A stretch of DNA of 58,289 bases, taken from positions 1-58,289 of the forward strand of contig CAZKTA010000020.1 of the NCBI GenBank assembly GCA_964555645.1, in the 5' to 3' direction. The translations under genes and the position numbers were made by a program. Source of the DNA: DTLC01 sp964555645. GTDB taxonomy: Bacteria > Verrucomicrobiota > Verrucomicrobiia > Limisphaerales > DTLC01. Below the pieces are notes generated by a model. That model was given only the letters and a program-made list of their open reading frames with translations. It was not told the DNA's origin and did not search any database. Below are positions 45,701 to 53,767 of this stretch, piece after piece. The number at the start of each line of letters is the position of its first letter. Positions within the stretch are counted from its first letter, which is position 1.

Positions 45701-48700
45701 CTGCAAAACCCGAGCGGGATGGCAACTGGTTGCTCGTGCCGCTGCCACGCGCAGCAGATCGCGATAAGCCGTTCGCGGTTGATATTGTGTACGCGGAAAA
45801 CAAAGGCGCATTGAAGGGTTTAACCGGCAAAAGGCTACGCCTCTGTGCGCCGGTAACCGACGTGCCAAACACATATGCCGAATGGCAACTGTACGTGCCG
45901 AGTGCATTCAGACTGGCAAGCTTCGGCGGCAACATGACGGTCGTACGTGGCACAGTTTATACGCTGCGTGATGCATGGCGTGCGTTCATCGAGTTTTACG
46001 CAGACTTCATTCGCCGTGGCGGCGGTGCGTTGCTCATTGTCGTGGGAGTGATGCTGCTAATAATTGCGTTGGTGCTTGCCGCGTGGCGACGCGGATTCAA
46101 AACGCTGGTCACATGGTTGTGTGTGCTGGGTTTGATTGTGCTCATGGCGGCGATGCTCTTGCCGAGCCTCGCAGTCTCAAAGAAAAAGGCGATGGGCATT
46201 AGCGCAACTAGCAACCTGCGCCAGCTCTCAGGCGCATTAGAGCAATTCGCGCTCGAAAATGCCGGCCGTACACCAGCATCGCCGGATGAACTCAAAGCGT
46301 ACTTGGGCAGGTCAGGCGCCGAGCGCGCGCTAATTGACCCGCGCTCGGGCCTGCCGTTTGTGTATGTTGGGGCCGGCGTGCCCCGCGACATGCTCAGGGG
46401 CGATTCAGTGGTTGCATACTCGCCGACTGACGAGGGCGGCCGGCTTGTCCTGTTTGCAGACGGCAGGGTCGAAACCGTCAGCCGCCAACGGTTTGATGAA
46501 CTTGCCCGGCGCGGGTTCACGGTATTCTCAACCGAAGAGCAAAAAACACTGACAGTGCAGGATGCAACGATTCGGGCTGCGGCACAAGTTCCACGTCAGC
46601 CTACATTCGACCACCGCATCGTCGGTTACGTAGAAAGCTCCTTACCAGGGGAATTACCAAAGCCATCTGCCGTTGCTGAACCTGGCGGGTTTGGTGGCGC
46701 TACACCCGCATTTGCAACGCCTTTGCCCACCGCGGCTGGTATCCGGCCAATCAGAATTGACATCCCACGAGCCGGCCAAGCGCTTATGTTTACCAAGGTG
46801 CTTAACGTCCACCAAGAACCGCTCTGGATTCAGGCCAAGGTTGGCGAGTTGAAAACATTCCGCCAGATGCGTGCGCTCGCTCAGGTGTGCGTTTTTGTGG
46901 TCGGACTGTTCTTAATCCTGTGGTACTGGCGCCGTGTGCCGCGGCGCAGCCTGCCAATCACAATTGGAGTTGCCATGATGTTGGGCGCTGTTGCTGACCT
47001 GTTGATAGGATGGCGCACACTGCACATTGCGTTCATCATAATTGTACCGGTGGCAAGCCTGGCACTCATTTTCTGGCTGCTCCGGATGCTTTGGCGCCGC
47101 ACCGTGCCTCCAGAAGGCTCGGCCGGCCACGTGCCTCCAAATGCGCCAACAGCCACACCGCCTGCAGTTGCCATTCTCACACTGTTACTCGGTGCTTCAA
47201 CAGCGCAGGGGGCTGCCCTGTCTGCGCCAGACATGACCACCGCGTCGGCCGCATCGGTTCTCGAAGCCAAATACACAGGCACTGTCAATGAACGCGTCGC
47301 GCAATTGGATGCCACACTCCGTGTTGCCGCAACAAGCCCAAATCAGCAACTCATGCTGTTCGGTGACGAAGTCGCGGTGCAACAGTTCTCAGCTTCATCG
47401 AAAGACGCAAAGCTTGTCCGGCAAGGACCGAATGTGCTCGTGTTGCTGCCGCGAAAGGGGCAAACAACATTGCACCTGAAACTGCTTGTGAATGTTGGCG
47501 GCGACGCAACCAAACGGTCTCTTGCATTCAAGATACCCGATGCGCTTACCAGCTTTGTGTCTCTGGACGTTGATAGTCCCGAGGTTGAAATCGAGCTGCC
47601 GACGGCGGTGTGGTCAAAGCGCACTGCTGCAGGCCAACAAACGCGCATCGAGGCGTTGTTCGGCGCCAGCCAACGGGTTGAAATGATCTGGACACCGCGT
47701 ATCAAACGCGCCGCAGAAATTGCTGCCACAGTGTTTTGCCAGAACACAGCCGTTTTGACCTTTGGCGCCGGCGTGATGAACACACGTGCAGTGCTCGAGT
47801 ACCAAATTGCGCAAGGCGAACTGCGCCAGCTCCGCGTGCGTCTGCCGGCTTTACACCGGCTGTTGCGTGTTGAAGGCGAGTCTATCCGGTCATGGGAAGT
47901 TAAGGACGACGCCGGCCCGATACTGGTTGTTGAGCTACTTAAGGGGTTCACAACTGCGTATCGGCTTGGCGTTGAAACCGAAACGTCACTGGGCCCATTG
48001 CCGGCGACTGTGAATGTGGAAATACCGCATGCGCTTGATGTCAAACGCGAGACCGGGCATGTGGGTTTACGCGCAGAAGATGAGCTTGAGCTAAGCATTC
48101 GCAGCGCCGCAGACCTGCAACGCGTGGACACGACCGAATTTGCACGTGTGCTCGGCCATGAACCGCCGGGTGTGTTTAATGCGTTCAGGTTTTTGAAACC
48201 CGAGTTTGCGTTGCATGTGAGCGCGGCGGCTGTTCAGCCCCAAATCGAAGCACAGGTGCATAATCATGTTACGGTTGGTGCCGAGCAGCTCAGTATTGCG
48301 GCTGCAGTCAATTACACAATCAAACGCGCAGGTGTGTTTGTGCTCGGGCTCGCGTTGCCGGACGGGTACAGCGTCGAGACGGTGAGCGGCGGCAAGATTT
48401 TGCAATGGACCGAGCGTACCGTTGAAGGCACGCCCGTACTCGAAATCACGCTCAACGAACGTACCGCTGGCGCTTATATGTTGCGTGTGGGCATGGTCCG
48501 GCACCTCAAAGAGTTGCCGCATGCGCTGCCGGTCGGCGGTGTGCATCCGCTGGATGCGCAAAAGCTGACTGGGTTTGTGTCCGTTTCTGCCGATCAAGGG
48601 GTGGCATTGAAGACGGCCGATTTCAGTGGCCTGACAGAGATACCGGTTGCTGTGCTCGAAAGCAGTGTTGGAGTTGCAGCCGCCACGATCAGTCCAACCG

Positions 48701-50355
48701 GACAGCGTATCCCGATTTCCGGCAGTGCACTATCATTCAAATACATCGCCACCGAGCCTGTGGCGCGTGCGCCGTGGCAACTTACAGTTCAAACAGAACT
48801 GCTCGAGCCGTGGGTCCGGGCCGAAGTTGCAAACACCTTCACCGTAAGCGAGTCACTTGTTAACTGCCGCGCGCTTGTGCGGTACGATATTCAAAATGCG
48901 CCTACCAAACAGTTGGCCGTCCAGGTGCCTGCCTCCGCCAAAAACGTCCAGATCTCAGGACCAAATATCCGGCGCCGCGATAACAACGGCACACTGTGGC
49001 AGGTCGAGTTACAAACCAAAACACGCGGTGTTTACACGCTCACCGTTACCTGGGAACAGCCGCGTGATGCCAGATCGGGCACAATTGAACTGCAAGGTGT
49101 CACCGTACACGGTGTCGAGCGCCAAACCGGGTTTGTGGCGCTTGCAGCTCGTCCGCCATTGCAGGTTACCCCAAAAACAGCAGCAGACCTGCTTCAGCTC
49201 GACACTCGTGACTGGCCGGACTGGGCCGGTCAAGCACCTGAAGGCGTGGTGCTTGTCTACCGGTACTTGCTGCCCGGGTACAAGCTTGTGCTGGGGGTGG
49301 ACCAGTTCAAAGAAGCCGAGGTGTTACAGGCGTTGGTTGACAATATGCATCTGACAACTGTTGTCGCCGATGACGGTCAGGTGGTAACGCTGATGACGCT
49401 GGCGGTCCGCAACAATGCTCGGCAGTTCGTCGAGATCGAGTTGCCAGACAAATCAACCAACGTGTGGTCGGCCTTGGTAGCCGGCCGCGCTGTGCGCCCA
49501 AGCGTGCGCGCAAACAAATTGCTTGTACCGCTGGAGCGTTCCGGCGCCGATGGCGCGCCCGTAACAATCGAGCTGGTGTACACAGCGACAAACCGCTGGC
49601 CAACACGGCGCGGCCAGGTAACCTTCCACTCGCCAATGCTGGACATGCCGGTCAAAGCCGCGCGTTGGGACCTGTATTTGCCCCCTGACTACGCGTACTC
49701 CGACTTTGACGGCTCGATGAAACCCGAGCCTGTGCATCGGCCCGAGCACACGATTTTTTCGCTGGCCGACTACGTTCAGCAGGAATCTCAAAGACGCGCA
49801 GCCGTCGAGCTCAGGGTGAAATCCGAACTCGGCACCGCAAAACAGAAGCTTGCCAAGGGCAGTGTGGATGAGGCTTACAAGGATTACGAGCGTGCGCAGC
49901 AAGCATACGGCGAATTGGGTGGGCGCGAACTAAAAGACTTTGGGGTTGAATTGCGCCGTGCACAGGTTAGCAACCTGTTGGAAGAACAACGCAGGTTCGT
50001 GGTCGCCAATGTTGCACCGGCGCAATTGCCAGAGCAGACCCGGCAACAGGACGTCACATACGAAGCCACTGTCGCCGAGGCGCAACTAACGAAACTGCAG
50101 CAGGCGCAGCAAGCCGCAGCCGCACGCGTGTTACCGTTGCGCGTGACCATGCCAACGCACGGCCTACGCCTCAGCTTCAGCCAGATACTGCAAACCCAAC
50201 CGGGTAAACCAATGACAATCGAGTTCACCGCTGTTAACACCAAGTCGGCCGACTGGTTTGGCCGGATTTTGGTTTATTCAGGTTGTTTTCTTGTCCTGTG
50301 GCTGCTGGTGGCAGCAGTTGCAAAACGCCCTGCCGGCAGCAGCGAAACCGTTTGA
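42733..50355 (+). CDS. Giant envelope protein: LamG domain plus two fused copies of one beta/membrane module
   Basis: The protein has 2540 residues. A signal peptide (about 1-31) and a LamG lectin-like domain (about 37-250, GLIAWWRADGNALD, LTIEGWIYPR, FNGLIDEIALYARALTPPEI) come first. Module A (about 255-1460) has all-beta repeats, two membrane helices (about 1096-1146), a pseudopilin-like insert (about 1137-1275) and three more helices (about 1386-1452). Module B (about 1473-2540) starts with a signal-peptide-like helix and repeats the beta part. It then has a coiled coil (about 2345-2460) and a last helix (about 2510-2530). Matching pairs include residue 931 (HVLSAVADRTQLTTVLTEAG) with 2194, 526 (RETGALAVTAED) with 1773, and 1337 (IRPIRIDIPRAGQAL) with 2467. 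Function is unknown; it is probably an inner-membrane protein with large periplasmic parts. The divergent sigma/anti-sigma pair suggests regulated expression. Confidence 0.9.
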   Translation: MSKQINHLIRLLRCSLLLTTIFGLARPALLADPVLVPSGLIAWWRADGNALDAVGAHHGMALYGIKFGPGKVGRAFDFDGASKNRISVPDSPQFNLTQALTIEGWIYPRQYTGMVLFRGDTRPGFDPYYLQLMDGHIVFSFDTPQNQRVSLAAPIQLNQWQHVAATLGRQGNMRIYINGALAAQTNTALRPLGELDPASEPAIGIGNHGGTAYDCPFNGLIDEIALYARALTPPEIKAIYDAGSAGKRLDTAVTRAQAQAALKQINYLAQLSDTEARVTADLTLEATSKAEAVLDLFSGEVALVPPMNLPSAVRIERDGNQYRLFVNQPGKYQLKLDLLAKIARAEPWNRIEFRGPPAVIASVTAQATGRDIELQLLGGTVLETRQTGDSVRLTGFLGADRTVALRWQSRAAEVARKPLVTAETIATASITPTVIKFGTQLKFDILQGKLPKLAIALPAAHALTRVAGDQIRDWQLTNDGNRQVLNIEFIRPLEKAYQLTISTEQTFETTPLDVVLELPQPLEIERETGALAVTAEDVLVQIGTATGLRRVNAAEGTLAAFRFSDRPVALPLRLNRIEPVIAVADRVGIKLEETRLLVSHALTLTIEKAGVYGLELTPHQTMTVTDVRGNGVEDWKLADGKLRVSFANRVLGTRRLDVQLEQPLKQFPNQILIRPLSVTGASKQTAQIGAASAPGIQLKTADLIGLREVPIGTLRMQRAAGVLPAESETATATPAGRTDELLAFIAEHGDWELALGCERLVPRIVADVFNLVTIGDGLVGGSATIRYGIINQGVQQFRVKLPGHLKNIEFVGAYIRRKEQADEVWTITLQDKVWAGYTLVITYDFQFDPRGGTLPIGGVHTLDTERETGSVAITTAANLELNVKTASELLRRIDEADLAAADRALITRPVLLAYRYTGGDYTLALEVKRYDEVHVLSAVADRTQLTTVLTEAGELLTQASFMVKNNDKQYQRFKLPEGATFWSCYVDNQPAKPERDGNWLLVPLPRAADRDKPFAVDIVYAENKGALKGLTGKRLRLCAPVTDVPNTYAEWQLYVPSAFRLASFGGNMTVVRGTVYTLRDAWRAFIEFYADFIRRGGGALLIVVGVMLLIIALVLAAWRRGFKTLVTWLCVLGLIVLMAAMLLPSLAVSKKKAMGISATSNLRQLSGALEQFALENAGRTPASPDELKAYLGRSGAERALIDPRSGLPFVYVGAGVPRDMLRGDSVVAYSPTDEGGRLVLFADGRVETVSRQRFDELARRGFTVFSTEEQKTLTVQDATIRAAAQVPRQPTFDHRIVGYVESSLPGELPKPSAVAEPGGFGGATPAFATPLPTAAGIRPIRIDIPRAGQALMFTKVLNVHQEPLWIQAKVGELKTFRQMRALAQVCVFVVGLFLILWYWRRVPRRSLPITIGVAMMLGAVADLLIGWRTLHIAFIIIVPVASLALIFWLLRMLWRRTVPPEGSAGHVPPNAPTATPPAVAILTLLLGASTAQGAALSAPDMTTASAASVLEAKYTGTVNERVAQLDATLRVAATSPNQQLMLFGDEVAVQQFSASSKDAKLVRQGPNVLVLLPRKGQTTLHLKLLVNVGGDATKRSLAFKIPDALTSFVSLDVDSPEVEIELPTAVWSKRTAAGQQTRIEALFGASQRVEMIWTPRIKRAAEIAATVFCQNTAVLTFGAGVMNTRAVLEYQIAQGELRQLRVRLPALHRLLRVEGESIRSWEVKDDAGPILVVELLKGFTTAYRLGVETETSLGPLPATVNVEIPHALDVKRETGHVGLRAEDELELSIRSAADLQRVDTTEFARVLGHEPPGVFNAFRFLKPEFALHVSAAAVQPQIEAQVHNHVTVGAEQLSIAAAVNYTIKRAGVFVLGLALPDGYSVETVSGGKILQWTERTVEGTPVLEITLNERTAGAYMLRVGMVRHLKELPHALPVGGVHPLDAQKLTGFVSVSADQGVALKTADFSGLTEIPVAVLESSVGVAAATISPTGQRIPISGSALSFKYIATEPVARAPWQLTVQTELLEPWVRAEVANTFTVSESLVNCRALVRYDIQNAPTKQLAVQVPASAKNVQISGPNIRRRDNNGTLWQVELQTKTRGVYTLTVTWEQPRDARSGTIELQGVTVHGVERQTGFVALAARPPLQVTPKTAADLLQLDTRDWPDWAGQAPEGVVLVYRYLLPGYKLVLGVDQFKEAEVLQALVDNMHLTTVVADDGQVVTLMTLAVRNNARQFVEIELPDKSTNVWSALVAGRAVRPSVRANKLLVPLERSGADGAPVTIELVYTATNRWPTRRGQVTFHSPMLDMPVKAARWDLYLPPDYAYSDFDGSMKPEPVHRPEHTIFSLADYVQQESQRRAAVELRVKSELGTAKQKLAKGSVDEAYKDYERAQQAYGELGGRELKDFGVELRRAQVSNLLEEQRRFVVANVAPAQLPEQTRQQDVTYEATVAEAQLTKLQQAQQAAAARVLPLRVTMPTHGLRLSFSQILQTQPGKPMTIEFTAVNTKSADWFGRILVYSGCFLVLWLLVAAVAKRPAGSSETV

Positions 50356-51064
50356 ACGCGCTGCTCACCACAAGGCACACTGCGGAAAGAAGCGGCCAGC
50401 GTGGTACCTATGCACCAGCCGCTTGTGCGTCGCTCCGGAATATGCGGTTTCTGCACACGAAGACATCCAGCCTCGGTACACGAGCTTAGTCTGACCTAAA
50501 TTCCTAACATGCACACGATTGCACTGAGCACACGCTCAAGAGCTTGTTCCGGGAACGGCATTATTCGACTGACTATCCGCGCGTTGTCACCCTTCGCCAT
50601 TCCAATCACATTCACTACGGAGCCCCGACGCAACCAAAGGCGGTTTTGGGAACGCTACTTCGCATTTGCCACCACTAATTTCAACTGTCTTATGTGCGAC
50701 AACGCTCATGTTGCGGCACCGGCAATCGGAAAAAGGTGCCTTCAGCAATTCCTCACCACAAAAGCATGAAGATGCGCTGTTCAACCATCAACAGAACAAT
50801 CGAAAGCCACCGAACGCGTACAATTTTTTGTAGTGCCTAAAGCACAGCATTTGGCGACTGGCGAGTGCTCAGACCCAAAATCTTCAAGTCGAAGCAATAA
50901 AATACCACCAACAATCGAACTCCTGCCGTTGGCGGTTTTTTCGTGCGGCAGCGCCAACAGGTCGGATATCCTGCCGCAACGAAACGGCGATACTGCAGCC
51001 CCAGCGTCTCTAAAGAGACGGCCCAGATGCATGCTGGCTGAAATCCAAATAGCTGGTTTTGAAA
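50356..51064. other. Intergenic, about 700 bp
   Basis: No convincing gene on either strand: the short frames have no motif, and a Cys-rich minus frame at 50587-50784 lacks support. No terminator was recognised behind the giant gene, and no riboswitch or RNA fold was recognised ahead of the dehydrogenase. Confidence 0.5.
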
Positions 51065-52243
51065 ATGGCGCCTGATTTGGTTATGCAATTCGAGTTTGCA
51101 ACGGCTAGACAAATTGTTTTTGGCGAAGGCGCAGTAAATCAACTACCTGCGCTTGCCGGTGGCCTTGGCACGCGTGCGCTTGTTGTAACCGGACGAAGCC
51201 CAGAGCGCGCAGTGCACGTGCTTGATCTGCTCAAGAAAACGGATGGGGTACTGTCTGTGACCACATGCTCTGTTTCGGGTGAGCCAACGGTGGACTGGGT
51301 CGAACACCAGGTTGATACTGCGCGAAAGGCGGGTTGCGACCTTGTGATCGGGTTTGGAGGAGGCAGCGCAATTGACGCTGCCAAGGCAATTGCGGCGATG
51401 CTCACCAACGATGGCGCGGTGCTAGACTATCTGGAAGTGATTGGCAGGGGTAAACCGTTGACAAAACCTCCCGTGCCGTTCATCGCGATCCCAACCACAG
51501 CAGGCACAGGCGCCGAGGTAACACGCAATGCAGTGCTGCTGTCGCCAGTGCACAAGGTCAAGGTGAGCCTGCGGAGCAGGCTGTTGTTGGCGCGCATTGC
51601 GTTGGTTGACCCGACACTCACTTACGGGTTACCCCCTGCGCTGACCGCCGCAACCGGCATGGACGCGCTCACGCAACTGATCGAGGCGTACGTCTCCTGC
51701 CGCGCAAATCCGATGACAGACGCGCTATGCGCCGACGGTATTCAGCGTGCCGCGCGCTCTTTGCGTGCAGCAGTCGAGCATGGCAAAAATGCAACCGCAC
51801 GCTTGGACATGGCCCTGGCCAGCATGTTCAGCGGTATTGCACTTGCAAATGCTGGTTTGGGCGCCGTGCACGGGTTTGCAGGTGTGATCGGCGGCATGTT
51901 CGGCGCGCCACATGGCGCAGTGTGTGCAGTGTTACTACCGCATGTTATTGCGACTAATGTGCGCGCGTTGCAGGCACGTGCACCCGGTGCCGATGCACTG
52001 CGCAAATACAATGAAGTTGGGCGATTGTTGACGGGGCGACCCACTGCGACTGCAACCGACGCTTGCCACTGGGTTGCAGAGCTTGTGCGCGCGCTTGGCA
52101 TCCAGCGGCTGGGCGCGCACGGCGTTTGCGAGGCACACATGGCCGACATCGTTCAACAGGCAGCTAAAGCAAGCAGTATGAAAGGCAACCCAATTGTACT
52201 CACACCGGACGAGATGACGGAAATCGTCCGCGCCGCAATTTGA
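51065..52243 (+). CDS. Iron-containing alcohol dehydrogenase
   Basis: The protein is a group III (Fe-type) NAD(P)-dependent alcohol dehydrogenase. The nucleotide-binding GGGSAIDAAKAIAAM and the PTTAGTGAEVTRNAVL block are present. The metal-binding region has an Asp in ALVDPTLTYGLPP-A-T-GMDAL and two His in LGAVHGFAGVIGGMFGAPHGAVCAVLL (in short blocks). ATG 51065 was chosen over the TTG at 51059; ATG 51083 would also work. The substrate is open: members oxidise or reduce butanol, propanediol, glycerol, maleylacetate and others. The neighbours give no hint. Confidence 0.92.
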   Translation: MAPDLVMQFEFATARQIVFGEGAVNQLPALAGGLGTRALVVTGRSPERAVHVLDLLKKTDGVLSVTTCSVSGEPTVDWVEHQVDTARKAGCDLVIGFGGGSAIDAAKAIAAMLTNDGAVLDYLEVIGRGKPLTKPPVPFIAIPTTAGTGAEVTRNAVLLSPVHKVKVSLRSRLLLARIALVDPTLTYGLPPALTAATGMDALTQLIEAYVSCRANPMTDALCADGIQRAARSLRAAVEHGKNATARLDMALASMFSGIALANAGLGAVHGFAGVIGGMFGAPHGAVCAVLLPHVIATNVRALQARAPGADALRKYNEVGRLLTGRPTATATDACHWVAELVRALGIQRLGAHGVCEAHMADIVQQAAKASSMKGNPIVLTPDEMTEIVRAAI

Positions 52244-52450
52244 AAGGGAACCGGAACGCTGGGCAACCAAGCTAAGCCATTCAGATAAACACACAGTTGC
52301 TGTGGCTGGCCGTACGCGAGCTTCACATTGCGCGGCGTGTTTACCAGAGCAAGTTCACCTGGCGCAGCGCGAAAATTGTGTAACTTTATGGTATCGTTGT
52401 GCCTCTTAAGCACTTGCCCGAACGGGCGCAATTAGACAAAAATTGCCGGA

Positions 52451-53740
52451 ATGGCTGTTGTACGTAAGAAAACTTTGGGTTGGGCAGTCGCTGCCGCGAT
52501 CGTACTAGGCGCGGCTGCGTACTGGTATTTTGCGCACGGACGCGAAAAGGAACCTGAATACCAGACTGCAGTTGTGGCGCGTGGCAGTCTAACGCAGGTT
52601 GTGACTGCCACGGGCCAGTTAAACCCAATGACAAACGTGACCGTCGGCAGTCAAATTTCCGGTATCATCCAGAAGATCTACGTTGACTTTAATTCGCCTG
52701 TTAAAGCCGGTCAGGTACTGGCTGAGCTTGACCCTGCAACTTACGAGCGTGCAGTTGCGCAAGCTGAAGCTGAGCTTGCAAGTGCTAAGGCGAACCTTGA
52801 GCTTGCCCAGGTCCAGGCCAAACGCGCTACGGAGCTTTTTAGAGATAACCTGATCTCGGCTGCCGAATTCGACACTGCAATGGCACAACTGCACCAGGCG
52901 GAGGCACAGGTCAAGATTCGACAAGCTGTGCTTGAAAACGCGCGTGTGAACTTGGGCCGGTGTACAATTTACGCGCCGATAGATGGAATCGTAATTTCCC
53001 GTAACGTAGATGTCGGACAAACAGTTGCGGCCAGCCTGCAAGCACCAACACTGTTCCAGATTGCGAACGACCTGACCCAAATGCAAATCAACGCAAATGT
53101 TGCCGAAGCAGACATTGGCAGTGTTGAAGTGGGCCAAGATGTCGACTTTACCGTTGACGCTTATCCATACCGTGTGTTCCACGGCAAAGTTAAGCAGGTC
53201 CGTAACTCGGCCGTTGTCGTCCAAAACGTCGTCACATACGACACCGTCATCGAGGTCAACAACCCGGACCTGAAGCTCAAGCCCGGTATGACCGCAAACG
53301 TCTCAATCATCACTGCGCACCGCGAAAATGTACTTAAAATCCCAAATGCAGCCCTCAGATTTCGCCCGCCTGAAACAACGAATGATTCACGGACAAATTC
53401 GTCTGGTTTACGTGCTGGCGGCCAGAGACAATTCGGTCCGCCGGGCGGGCCGCCGGCTGAAGGCGGCCGACCTAGCGCACGTGGCCGCGGCGAGCGCGCT
53501 TTTACGCGTACTGTTTACGTGCTAAGGACAAACTCACCCGCCGGCTCGCGCTCGACCAAACTCGAACCCGTCCAGGTCAAGATCGGCATAAGCGACGGTG
53601 TCACGACCGAAGTAATCGAAGGCCTCAACGAAGGCGACGTGGTTGTAACTGGGGTCGTCATAACCGAACCGTCCAGGACAGCATCCGCGCCGGCTCGGAA
53701 TCCTTTCGGTGGCGGCGGGCCGGGGTTCCGCAGATTCTGA
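52451..53740 (+). CDS. MacA-like periplasmic adaptor (membrane-fusion protein)
   Basis: An N-terminal membrane helix (LGWAVAAAIVLGAAAYWYF) is followed by the adaptor core. The first lipoyl half is ATGQLNPMTNVTVGSQISGII with AGQVLAELDPATYE. An alpha-hairpin follows (QAEAELASAKANLELAQ...). The second lipoyl half is IYAPIDGIVISRNVDVGQTV, and the beta-barrel comes next (LKLKPGMTANVSI). The end is Gly/Pro-rich (FGGGGPGFRRF). It links an inner-membrane transporter to an outer-membrane channel. It heads an operon with an MFS exporter, an ABC ATPase and an ABC permease. No TolC-like gene is present in the window. Confidence 0.93.
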   Translation: MAVVRKKTLGWAVAAAIVLGAAAYWYFAHGREKEPEYQTAVVARGSLTQVVTATGQLNPMTNVTVGSQISGIIQKIYVDFNSPVKAGQVLAELDPATYERAVAQAEAELASAKANLELAQVQAKRATELFRDNLISAAEFDTAMAQLHQAEAQVKIRQAVLENARVNLGRCTIYAPIDGIVISRNVDVGQTVAASLQAPTLFQIANDLTQMQINANVAEADIGSVEVGQDVDFTVDAYPYRVFHGKVKQVRNSAVVVQNVVTYDTVIEVNNPDLKLKPGMTANVSIITAHRENVLKIPNAALRFRPPETTNDSRTNSSGLRAGGQRQFGPPGGPPAEGGRPSARGRGERAFTRTVYVLRTNSPAGSRSTKLEPVQVKIGISDGVTTEVIEGLNEGDVVVTGVVITEPSRTASAPARNPFGGGGPGFRRF

Positions 53741-53767
53741 TTGCCAACATTGGCTGGAGCAATCCAC

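Noticed and set aside
42850..50243. Many long minus-strand frames opposite the giant gene
   Set aside because: They have no motifs, are Ser/Arg/Pro-rich and follow from the codon bias of the real plus-strand gene.
50587..51032. Two short Cys-rich minus-strand frames ahead of the alcohol dehydrogenase
   Set aside because: They are short, overlap each other's ends without a plausible start context, and match no family I know.
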